Source: Caldilineae bacterium
Lineage (GTDB): Bacteria > Chloroflexota > Anaerolineae > J102
DNA length: 7,939 nucleotides
Reading direction: 5' to 3'
NCBI GenBank assembly: GCA_011192085.1
Contig: DUEQ01000314.1
Location: 1-7,939, forward strand
The notes under the pieces were generated by a model that ran no database searches, was not told the DNA's origin, and was given only the letters and a program-made list of their open reading frames with translations. Below are positions 1 through 7,939 of the stretch, one piece after another. A program made the translations under genes and the position numbers. Numbering within the stretch: position 1 is the stretch's first letter; every line of letters starts with the position of its first letter.

Positions 1-45
1 AAACGTGAAGACGTGATTTTCTCCTACGCATCACGTTTCACGTTT
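1..45. repeat. Imperfect inverted repeat of ACGTGA units, 3' of pepA
   Basis: Bases 1-17 and 30-45 pair as a 16-bp stem with one bulged G (position 10) around a 12-nt loop. Each arm contains two copies of the hexamer ACGTGA or its complement (3-8, 11-16, 31-36, 38-43). The right arm is also a perfect tandem heptamer, TCACGTT at 31-37 and 38-44. It begins 44 nt past the pepA stop, so it could end or protect the pepA transcript, but no T tract follows on either strand and it is not a classic intrinsic terminator. From memory, similar TCACGTTT/TACGCATCACG repeats are scattered between genes in Chloroflexota genomes, so a dispersed repeat is the likelier reading. The left end is cut by the window edge. 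Confidence 0.6.
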
Positions 46-88
46 GGATAAAGCTTATTGTGCGGATGGTGAAGGATCGATTTTCCTG

Positions 89-1594
89 TTATTGCCAATC
101 CCGCAGCATCTGCACCAGCAGGCGCACGCCGAACGCGGCCGCGCCCTTGGGATACATGGGACGCGCTTTGTTGGTCCAGCTCATATTGGCGATGTCGAGA
201 TGCGCCCAGGGATAGTCCTCAGTGAAATGCTGGAGGAATTTGGCGCTGGTGCTCACGCCCGCGAAACGGTCAGGCGAGGTGGAGTTCTTCACATCGGCGA
301 AATCGCTTTTGATGTACTCATTGTACTCATCATACATGGGCATGGGCCAGAGACGCTCGCCCGTGGCCTCGGCAGCGGCCAGCAGCCGGGCCTTCACCCC
401 CTCCTCTTCGGTGAACAACCCCGCGGCCTGCTCTCCCAGGGCCACACTGATGGCCCCAGTCAGGGTGGCCTGGTCGATGACCGCGTCGGGGTTGAAGCGA
501 CCTGCGTAGGCCAGCGCATCCGCCAGGATCATCCGCCCCTCCGCGTCGGTGGAGATGACCTCCATGGTCTTGCCCGTCATGCCCTTGTACACATCGCCCG
601 GCTTCTGAGCGTGACCGTTGATCATATTTTCCACCAGGGGCGTCAACCCCACCACATGCAGGGGCAGGTCCAGCAGGGCCGCGGCCCGGAGGATGCCCAG
701 CACGTTGGCCGCGCCGCTCATGTCATACTTCATCTTCCACATGCCCTCGGTGCGCTTGAGGGAATAGCCGCCTGTATCGAAGGTGACCCCCTTCCCCACC
801 AGCACGATGGTGGGTAGCTCCTCGGCCCGCGCCTGGTTATGCTCCAGGATGACGAACTTGGGCGGCTCGTCGCTGCCCTTGGCCACCGCCAAGAGGATGT
901 TCATACCCAGCGCTTCCATCTCATCCCATTCCATGATGCGGATATCCAGGCCCGTCTCCTCGGCCATGGCCGCGGCTTCGTTGGCCACGTAGGTAGGGGT
1001 GGCGATATTGGACGGGGTCGCGGCCAGGTCGCGGGCGAACATGGCGCTCTCCGCGATAATGCGCCCCACCTGCACCCCCGCCTCCAGCAGAGGGATGTTG
1101 TCTCCGTTGAACTCCACCAGGGTCAACGTCTCCACCCGGGAGCTGTCCTCTCCGCCGCTACGCGCCGCGGGCATCTCATAACTTTCCAGCAGCGACCCTT
1201 CGACCAGGGCCTGGCCCGCCTCGATGGGATGCATGCCGCCGATGCCCGCGCCATGGGCGATGGTGGCGACGCGGCGAGCTTTGGCCTGTTTCGCCGCGCG
1301 GATGGCCTTGGCCGCGGCCACGCGAGCGCGCAAGCCATCGAACTCACTCGCTTCGCCCAGGCCCACGACCAACACTCGGGGCGCTGGCAGCTTGCCCAGG
1401 GTGTAGAGCAAGGTCGTGTCACCCAGCTTGCCCGAACAATCGCCCAGCGCGATCAGCTGGCGGATATGCCCGTCCAGCGCGCTATCCACCGCGCCCGTGG
1501 CCCCGCCCGGCCGCGTTACGCCTTCGAAAAGATTGACAATGAGCAAATCCGCTTCCGCTTCCAGGATGTTGCCTGATTTGACTTCGATATGCAT
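89..1594 (-). CDS. pepA: Leucyl aminopeptidase (M17 family, PepA-type)
   Basis: Cytosolic di-metal aminopeptidase that removes N-terminal residues from peptides, recycling products of ATP-dependent proteolysis. The protein has 501 aa, against 503 in E. coli PepA. Residues 1-160 form the N-terminal macro-like domain and about 185-500 the catalytic domain. The metal ligands and catalytic residues are all visible and offset by two from E. coli: Lys268, Asp273 and Lys280 in VGKGVTFDTGGYSLK, Asp291 in MKYDMSGAA, and Asp350, Glu352 and Arg354 in STDAEGRM. The family signature NTDAEGRL is altered at both ends (Ser348, Met355), which should not affect catalysis. The frame is open to an ATG at 1660, but the ATG at 1594 is chosen because AAAGGAG sits 7 nt before it, a promoter lies between the two ATGs, and the residues from there match the PepA N-terminus. 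It diverges from the SulP gene and ends with TAA. Confidence 0.96.
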   Translation of the reverse strand: MHIEVKSGNILEAEADLLIVNLFEGVTRPGGATGAVDSALDGHIRQLIALGDCSGKLGDTTLLYTLGKLPAPRVLVVGLGEASEFDGLRARVAAAKAIRAAKQAKARRVATIAHGAGIGGMHPIEAGQALVEGSLLESYEMPAARSGGEDSSRVETLTLVEFNGDNIPLLEAGVQVGRIIAESAMFARDLAATPSNIATPTYVANEAAAMAEETGLDIRIMEWDEMEALGMNILLAVAKGSDEPPKFVILEHNQARAEELPTIVLVGKGVTFDTGGYSLKRTEGMWKMKYDMSGAANVLGILRAAALLDLPLHVVGLTPLVENMINGHAQKPGDVYKGMTGKTMEVISTDAEGRMILADALAYAGRFNPDAVIDQATLTGAISVALGEQAAGLFTEEEGVKARLLAAAEATGERLWPMPMYDEYNEYIKSDFADVKNSTSPDRFAGVSTSAKFLQHFTEDYPWAHLDIANMSWTNKARPMYPKGAAAFGVRLLVQMLRDWQ

Positions 1595-1601
1595 ATGCTT
1601 G

Positions 1602-1608
1602 CTCCTTT
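1602..1608 (-). promoter_or_regulatory. pepA ribosome binding site
   Basis: On the minus strand AAAGGAG lies 7 nt before the ATG at 1594. It is the best Shine-Dalgarno match in the window and decides the start in favour of 1594 over the upstream in-frame ATGs at 1660 and 1633. Confidence 0.85.
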
Positions 1609-1631
1609 GCAAGGGATGAAAGTGTGTCGCC

Positions 1632-1660
1632 ATTTTACCCCGCGCCGCGCCCAAGGCCAA
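1632..1660 (-). promoter_or_regulatory. Predicted sigma-70-type promoter of pepA
   Basis: The minus strand shows TTGGCC (1660-1655, 4 of 6 to TTGACA), a 17-nt spacer and TAAAAT (1637-1632, 5 of 6 to TATAAT). Transcription would start near 1625 and give a leader of about 30 nt carrying the ribosome binding site. The promoter lies downstream of the longest-frame ATG at 1660, which argues against that start. This is a sequence match only. Confidence 0.6.
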
Positions 1661-1704
1661 ACGCCCCCCTGCGAAAGGCGCGACTATCCCACGCCCCCTT
1701 CATC

Positions 1705-1713
1705 TGCTACAAT
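1705..1713 (+). promoter_or_regulatory. Predicted extended -10 promoter of the SulP fusion gene
   Basis: TGCTACAAT is an extended -10 element (TG, one base, then TACAAT, 5 of 6 to consensus). No good -35 is visible 16-18 nt upstream (TATCCC at 1685-1690), as is common for extended -10 promoters. The predicted start near 1720 leaves a leader of about 43 nt before the TTG at 1763. That is incompatible with the upstream in-frame ATGs at 1589-1616. Confidence 0.5.
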
Positions 1714-1751
1714 AATCTCCACCACCAAGCAACGCGTTCCACACCACCATC

Positions 1752-1755
1752 GAGG
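1752..1755 (+). promoter_or_regulatory. Ribosome binding site deciding a TTG start
   Basis: GAGG is followed by a 7-nt spacer and the in-frame TTG at 1763. The upstream ATG candidates at 1589, 1595 and 1616 lack a properly spaced purine-rich motif and lie inside or before the pepA start region. Confidence 0.5.
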
Positions 1756-1762
1756 CATTCCC

Positions 1763-3946
1763 TTGAGCGTTAGCACATTCTCCTCACAACGGGTTCAAAA
1801 AACGGCGCACAACCTGGCCGCGGTCGGACTGGAAACCCTGGAGCGCTTCATCCAGCCGGTGCGGATTCTACGCGAATATCAGCCCGCTTACCTGCGCTTC
1901 GACATGATCGCAGGACTCACCGTGGCCGCCGTGATGCTGCCCCAAGCCATGGTCTTCGCCTTCATCGCGGGCATGCCGCCGGTGACAGGCCTCTACACCG
2001 CCATCCTGGGCTCCATTGTCGCCGCGCTATGGGGCTCCTCCCGTCAGGCCCAATCGGGCCCCACCAACACCCACTCCCTGCTCTCCCTTTCGGTGACCAT
2101 GACCGTGGCCGCGACGGGGACGCCCGAATTCCTGGCCGCGGCCGGGCTGCTCACCGTGATGGTGGGGATATTTCGCCTGCTGGTGGGCGTCACCCGGCTG
2201 GGCGTGCTGGCGAACTTCGTCTCCGACGCCGTCATCGTCGGCTTCACCGCGGGCGCGGGCGTGCTCATCGCCATCAACCAGCTCCCCCACATGCTAGGCG
2301 TCGCCATCCCGCGGGGAAGCGGGTTTACAGGGACCCTGCACCAGGTCCTCGTTCACTACGCTGACATTCACATCCTCAGCGCGGCCCTGGGCGTCGCCGC
2401 CATCCTCATTATCCTCCTCCTCGCCCGCATCAACGACCGCATTCCCGGACCTCTCATTGCCATCGTCCTCTCAGCGTCCCTGGTGGCCCTAGTCGACCTG
2501 GACGCCCACGGCGTTCAGGTCATTGGCGAACTGCCCAGAGGGCTTCCTCCCCTGGCCCGTCTCCCCCTCACCGACTGGAACCTGATCCGCCAGCTCTCCA
2601 TGGGCGCGCTGGCCGTAGGCGCGATCGGCCTCGTGCAGACCACCTCCATCACCCGCTCCATCTCCAGCCTCACCCGACAGCGGGTGGATAGCAATCAGGA
2701 ATTCGTGGCGCAGGGCCTGGCCAACATCGCCTCCGGCTTCTTCTCCGGCTTTCTGGTCACCACATCCTTCAACCGCTCCGCACTCAACCTGCAATCGGGG
2801 GCGCGGACGCAATTGGCCGCGGCCTTCTCGGGTCTGTTCGTCCTCATCGGCATGCTCCTCCTGGCCCCCTACGCGGCGTTCATCCCCAACGCGGCCCTGG
2901 CAGGCGTGCTCATGGTCATCGCCTATCGCATGGTGGATGTCCCGGAAATCAAACGGCTGCTCCACGGCGGGCGAGGGGACGCCCTGATCATGCTCACCAC
3001 CCTCATCGCCACCCTGTTGCTGCCCCTGGAATTCGCCGTGCTGCTGGGGATCGTCATGTCATTGGGCCGCTACATCCTGCGCACCAGCGCACCCCAAGTG
3101 GTCCCCGTCGTCCCCGACGAAAACTACAAACACCTTATCTACCAACCCGACAAACCGGAATGCCCCCAACTGGCCGTCATCGAAGTCCGGGGCGATCTCT
3201 ACTTCGGAGCCGTGGATCACGTAGAAAAGCGGATCATGGCCCACATGCGCCAGCACCCTGAACAGACCTACCTGCTGCTACGCATGCAGAACGTCCAGGT
3301 CATCGACATCAGCGGCATCCACATGCTGGAATTCCTCCTCGCGGCCTATCGAGAGGCTGGGGGTGACATGTATCTGGTCAAAGTGCGGGGGCCCGTGTAT
3401 GAACGGATGAAAAACCTGGGTTTCGTGCACCGTCTGGGCAAAGACCACTTTCTGGAAGAGGATGAGGCCATCTCCCACTTCTTCTACCACGTCCTCGATC
3501 CGGCCATTTGCATCTACGAATGCGACGTGCGCGTGTTTTCCGAATGTCAGAACCTGCCCCGCCCCGCAGAACATTTCCCCATCCCCCGCATCCCGCCCAC
3601 TGAACTCACCTTTCCCGTCATCTCGCCCCAGGCCCTCTACGACGCCCTGCGTCAGGCCAACCCCCCTCTGATGGTCGATGTGCGCGAGCCGCGGGAATTC
3701 CGCCTCAGCCACATCCCCCAGGCCCGCAATGCGCCCCTCTCGCGCCTCCTCCAGCACCTGGACCAGCTCCCCCGCGACCGCGCCATCGTGCTGGTGGGTC
3801 GGACCACGCGGCGGGCCCGGCGGGCCGCGGCTCTGCTGAAGCAAGAGGGATTCGAGAACCTGATCCTGCTCGAAGGCGGGATGCTGGCCTGGGAAGCCGC
3901 GGATCTGATGACCGCGGTGGACATCGCCGCCTGGAAGCCATCCTGA
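1763..3946 (+). CDS. SulP-family anion transporter fused to STAS and a Cys-less rhodanese domain
   Basis: Inner-membrane anion transporter of the SulP/SLC26 family. The substrate (sulfate, bicarbonate or another anion) cannot be told from sequence. From the TTG start it has 727 aa. Residues 45-440 are the hydrophobic core with family motifs: MLPQAMVFAFIAGMPPVTGLYTA at the first segments (conserved Pro60-Gln61), SGPTNTHS (98-105), and a TSFNRSALN/GARTQL stretch (334-351), where Asn337 replaces the usual Ser. Residues 466-570 are a STAS domain with the D-I-S-G loop (Asp515, Ser517). Residues 583-595 hold a C-x3-C-x7-C cluster. Residues 618-716 are rhodanese-like (VDVREPREF, GHIP-type SHIP, LEGGMLAW), but the active-site loop reads LVGRTTRR, with Gly679 where the catalytic Cys belongs, so sulfurtransferase activity is not expected. 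SulP proteins fused to carbonic anhydrase or rhodanese are known. The open frame extends upstream to an ATG at 1589 inside pepA. It converges on the MFS gene. Confidence 0.93.
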   Translation: MSVSTFSSQRVQKTAHNLAAVGLETLERFIQPVRILREYQPAYLRFDMIAGLTVAAVMLPQAMVFAFIAGMPPVTGLYTAILGSIVAALWGSSRQAQSGPTNTHSLLSLSVTMTVAATGTPEFLAAAGLLTVMVGIFRLLVGVTRLGVLANFVSDAVIVGFTAGAGVLIAINQLPHMLGVAIPRGSGFTGTLHQVLVHYADIHILSAALGVAAILIILLLARINDRIPGPLIAIVLSASLVALVDLDAHGVQVIGELPRGLPPLARLPLTDWNLIRQLSMGALAVGAIGLVQTTSITRSISSLTRQRVDSNQEFVAQGLANIASGFFSGFLVTTSFNRSALNLQSGARTQLAAAFSGLFVLIGMLLLAPYAAFIPNAALAGVLMVIAYRMVDVPEIKRLLHGGRGDALIMLTTLIATLLLPLEFAVLLGIVMSLGRYILRTSAPQVVPVVPDENYKHLIYQPDKPECPQLAVIEVRGDLYFGAVDHVEKRIMAHMRQHPEQTYLLLRMQNVQVIDISGIHMLEFLLAAYREAGGDMYLVKVRGPVYERMKNLGFVHRLGKDHFLEEDEAISHFFYHVLDPAICIYECDVRVFSECQNLPRPAEHFPIPRIPPTELTFPVISPQALYDALRQANPPLMVDVREPREFRLSHIPQARNAPLSRLLQHLDQLPRDRAIVLVGRTTRRARRAAALLKQEGFENLILLEGGMLAWEAADLMTAVDIAAWKPS

Positions 3947-3964
3947 CGAGCAACGATGGATGAG

Positions 3965-5119
3965 TCAGACAAGGCGCCCCATCCCCTGCCGAAGGATGGT
4001 GCGGCGGTGCACCCAGATGAAGGGGAGCAGCGCCAGGATCGCGGCGACGCCCGCCCAGACAAAGGGCGCGGTCCCGCCCGCGTGTTGATACAACCACCCC
4101 CCGGTCACCGAGCCCAACGCCGAGCCCAATCCAAACGTCATGCCGCTGAAAACGGCCAGCGCGGTGGCCCCCAGCCCCTTGGGCGCGGTCTGGGTGGAAT
4201 AGGCCACGCCCGCGATCCACATGATGGCGAAGGTGGGGCCGTGGAGCAGGCTGATGGGCAACACCTGCCAGGGCGCCGTCATGCCCACGTAGAGAAAGGC
4301 TCGCGCCGCGGTGAGCGCCATGGAAGCCGCCAGCAGTTGGACGGGCGTCCAACGCCGCAGCAGCTTGTGCCCGGCCAGAAAAACGGGGATTTCGCTAAAC
4401 GTGGCCACGGTGAGAGAGAGACTCATGATGGTGCGGCTGGCCCCCATGTCGGAGAGGTAGAGGAAGAGGAAATTGAGGAAAATGGCCAGCGAAAGCCCCT
4501 CCACCAGGGCCACCATCAGGAAGATAAGCCAACGAACGTTGGTGGCCAGCTTGCGCAGCCCCTGCCAAAACTGGCTGGCGATGGAGACTTCGGGCACGGG
4601 AAAACGGAGCGCGATGAAGAACAGCAATCCGTAGAGGATGAAAAATCCATAAAAAGCCCACGAGAGCCCATAGCGCTGGATCAGCGCGCCAGCGAATACC
4701 GCGGCCACCCCCCATCCCACCGCCCCCCACATGCGCTCCAACCCATATCGATCCCGCCTCTCGCCCAACAGAGTCATCACCGAATTATCCACGATAGGGA
4801 TGACCGGGGATGCGAAGAACGCATAGAAGAACACCGCCGTCGCCAGCAAGAGGAAGCCAGGCGCTTTGTAGATGGCCCAAACGCTGCCCCACACCCCGAC
4901 GATAGCCAGCAGCAGGACCCCCTTATGCTTGCGCTTGGCATCGGCGAACGCCCCCCAGATGGACCCCGCCACCAGGGTGACGATGGGCGCAATGCCCGTC
5001 AACACCCCGATCTGGCTCCCGGACAGCCCCAACTCCTTCTGATAGTAGAGGGAAAGGAAGGGCAGCAAAAACGCCAGGGCGGCGAAGATGGTGAAATAGA
5101 GGGCGCGGGCGACAAGCAT
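3965..5119 (-). CDS. Major facilitator superfamily permease (LacY/HcaT-like branch)
   Basis: Secondary transporter of 384 aa with about 12 predicted membrane segments (roughly 5-25, 35-57, 67-84, 88-110, 132-150, 152-172, 196-221, 231-250, 260-280, 285-307, 318-342, 352-371). The loop between segments 2 and 3 carries a degenerate MFS motif A (Gly56, Asp60, then Lys/Arg-rich AKRKHK). The Asp111-Asn112 pair, the RYGLERMWGAVGWG stretch (124-137), SEIP (242-245) and LLHGPTFAIMW (291-301) resemble the MFS_1-like/HcaT-LacY group. That group takes up sugars, nucleosides or aromatic acids; the substrate here is unknown. The protein contains no cysteine. It starts 25 nt after the clpC stop on the same strand, so it is probably cotranscribed with clpC. 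No Shine-Dalgarno precedes the ATG (CCTCC sits directly before it). An in-frame stop at 5141-5143 and no earlier start codon fix the start at 5119. Confidence 0.9.
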   Translation of the reverse strand: MLVARALYFTIFAALAFLLPFLSLYYQKELGLSGSQIGVLTGIAPIVTLVAGSIWGAFADAKRKHKGVLLLAIVGVWGSVWAIYKAPGFLLLATAVFFYAFFASPVIPIVDNSVMTLLGERRDRYGLERMWGAVGWGVAAVFAGALIQRYGLSWAFYGFFILYGLLFFIALRFPVPEVSIASQFWQGLRKLATNVRWLIFLMVALVEGLSLAIFLNFLFLYLSDMGASRTIMSLSLTVATFSEIPVFLAGHKLLRRWTPVQLLAASMALTAARAFLYVGMTAPWQVLPISLLHGPTFAIMWIAGVAYSTQTAPKGLGATALAVFSGMTFGLGSALGSVTGGWLYQHAGGTAPFVWAGVAAILALLPFIWVHRRTILRQGMGRLV

Positions 5120-5144
5120 GGAGGCATGCCAATGGATCGATTAT

Positions 5145-7669
<2,525 letters not shown>

Positions 7670-7673
<4 letters not shown>

Positions 7674-7702
7674 GGGAGGAGATGTATTGGAAATGGCTTC
7701 AT
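7670..7702 (-). other. Possible 10-codon upstream ORF overlapping the clpC start (ATGA)
   Basis: On the minus strand an ATG at 7702 opens a frame reading [10 protein letters not shown] and stops at TGA (7672-7670). That stop shares four bases with the first clpC start codon (ATGA). Such overlaps are typical of translational coupling, and clpC itself has no Shine-Dalgarno sequence. The upstream ORF has only a weak GAAG a few nt before its ATG. It may simply be chance: a stop-free 10-codon frame is expected often in GC-rich DNA. Confidence 0.25.
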
Positions 7703-7704
7703 GT

Positions 7705-7720
7705 CTTCGAGTGCTTCGAG
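7705..7720 (-). repeat. Tandem CTCGAAG direct repeat in the clpC leader
   Basis: On the minus strand CTCGAAG occurs at 7720-7714 and 7711-7705, a 9-nt period, with a partial third copy (CGAAG) at 7726-7722. It lies in the predicted clpC 5' leader, 32-53 nt before the start codon. It does not match the CtsR heptad box or the CIRCE operator. Its role is unknown; it could be a direct-repeat operator or chance. Confidence 0.35.
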
Positions 7721-7743
7721 CCTTCGTGGCAAGATAGGATGCG

Positions 7744-7771
7744 AAAAGTGACTACCGACGTTCGTCGTCAC
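7744..7771 (-). promoter_or_regulatory. Leader hairpin followed by a U run upstream of clpC
   Basis: In the predicted clpC transcript, GUGAC (7771-7767) pairs with GUCAC (7752-7748), and an inner GAC/GUC helix closes a GAAC tetraloop with a 4-nt bulge on the 3' side. UUUU (7747-7744) follows at once. The shape is that of a weak terminator or attenuator starting about 5 nt after the predicted transcription start. As DNA, the same dyad could be a repressor site just downstream of the promoter. The stem is short, so strength is doubtful. Confidence 0.35.
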
Positions 7772-7782
7772 GCGCTTTTTCA

Positions 7783-7788
7783 ATTATA
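7783..7788 (-). promoter_or_regulatory. Predicted -10 box of the clpC promoter
   Basis: The minus strand carries a perfect TATAAT in the AT-richest stretch of the upstream region. The best -35 candidate is poor (TAGAAC, 7812-7807, 18-nt spacer, 3 of 6 to TTGACA). Transcription would start near 7776, giving a leader of about 100 nt and probably covering both clpC and the MFS gene. Confidence 0.55.
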
Positions 7789-7850
7789 CGCCAGATTCGC
7801 GCAAAAGTTCTAAATCCCAAGGTCGGAGGTCCCACACGCGGGCACACTCA

Positions 7851-7889
7851 CACGCCACCACGCCCATTCGCCTATGGCGTGGCGGTGGG
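7851..7889. repeat. GC-rich intergenic hairpin
   Basis: CCACGCC (7858-7864) and GGCGTGG (7876-7882) form a perfect 7-bp stem around an 11-nt loop. After an A/C mismatch the stem continues outward with CC/GG, a G-T wobble and further pairs to 7851/7889. No T run follows on either strand, so it is not a canonical terminator. With the adjoining GGGAGAGGGG it resembles dispersed GC-rich intergenic repeats. Confidence 0.45.
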
Positions 7890-7939
7890 AGAGGGGAACG
7901 GTGACGGGGTGAGGGTGGATGTGGGTGTAAGGGGGAGGG
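7883..7939 (+). other. G-biased tract with G-quadruplex potential, upstream of clpC
   Basis: The plus strand here has almost no C and many G runs. From 7906 the runs GGGG, GGG, GGG, GGGGG and GGG are separated by loops of 3, 7, 5 and 1 nt, which meets the usual G3+N1-7 quadruplex pattern. It lies about 120 bp upstream of the clpC -10 box and continues past the window edge. No gene is visible between 7674 and the edge apart from the small frame at 7682-7813, which I do not accept. Confidence 0.45.

Noticed and set aside
44..817. Long plus-strand open frame opposite pepA (also 839-1576)
   Set aside because: It lies antisense to a strongly supported pepA, has low-complexity His/Gly/Arg-rich composition and no recognisable domain; GC-rich genes routinely create such antisense frames.
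1595..1660. 22-codon N-terminal extension of PepA from ATG 1660
   Set aside because: It overlaps the predicted pepA promoter, and AAAGGAG 7 nt before ATG 1594 together with the M17 N-terminus fits the shorter form.
1589..1762. 58-codon N-terminal extension of the SulP gene
   Set aside because: The upstream ATGs lie within or before the pepA start region and upstream of the predicted TGCTACAAT promoter. The extension is not transporter-like, and GAGG before TTG 1763 gives a better start.
7705..7720. CIRCE or CtsR operator upstream of clpC
   Set aside because: The repeat resembles only part of GAGTGCTAA in one copy and has no inverted partner at 9 nt; it has no GGTCAAA heptads.
7682..7813. 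43-codon plus-strand frame starting [10 protein letters not shown] across the clpC promoter
   Set aside because: GGGAGGAG abuts its ATG with no spacer, it runs antisense through the predicted clpC promoter and leader, and it has no recognisable similarity. Kept only as a remote possibility.
7851..7889. Hairpin read as a rho-independent terminator
   Set aside because: No T tract follows the stem on either strand.

Overview
The window is GC-rich bacterial DNA with four complete genes and two regulatory stretches. Strong GC codon bias, a ClpC whose N-domain linker reads [11 protein letters not shown], and short TCACGTT-type and GGGAGAGGGG-type intergenic repeats are most reminiscent of Chloroflexota (Anaerolineae-like). 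That assignment is an inference from memory, not from a search. There are no tRNAs, rRNAs, insertion sequences, CRISPR arrays or phage genes.

Layout, left to right. A 45-nt inverted repeat built from ACGTGA units lies just beyond the 3' end of pepA. pepA (leucyl aminopeptidase, minus strand, 1594 to 89) and a SulP-STAS-rhodanese fusion transporter (plus strand, 1763 to 3946) diverge from a compact 168-bp region. That region holds one recognisable promoter for each gene, and these promoters decide both start codons. The transporter converges on an MFS permease (minus strand, 5119 to 3965) with only 18 bp between the stop codons. The permease lies 25 bp downstream of clpC (minus strand, 7673 to 5145), so clpC and the permease probably form one transcription unit. 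Upstream of clpC is a leader of about 100 nt with a perfect TATAAT box, a hairpin followed by a U run, a short direct repeat, and a 10-codon upstream reading frame whose stop overlaps the clpC start as ATGA. Beyond it is a GC-rich hairpin and a strongly G-biased tail running off the window.

Functionally this is mostly housekeeping: two members of intracellular proteolysis (ClpC unfoldase, aminopeptidase PepA) next to two transporters. The most unusual gene is the SulP fusion. Its C-terminal rhodanese domain has lost the catalytic cysteine (Gly679), while a C-x3-C-x7-C cluster sits between the STAS and rhodanese domains. This is in a window where the four proteins together contain only five cysteines. 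The other points worth checking are in the clpC leader: no Shine-Dalgarno sequence, an overlapping upstream ORF, and a terminator-like hairpin. I see no convincing previously undescribed multi-gene system here.
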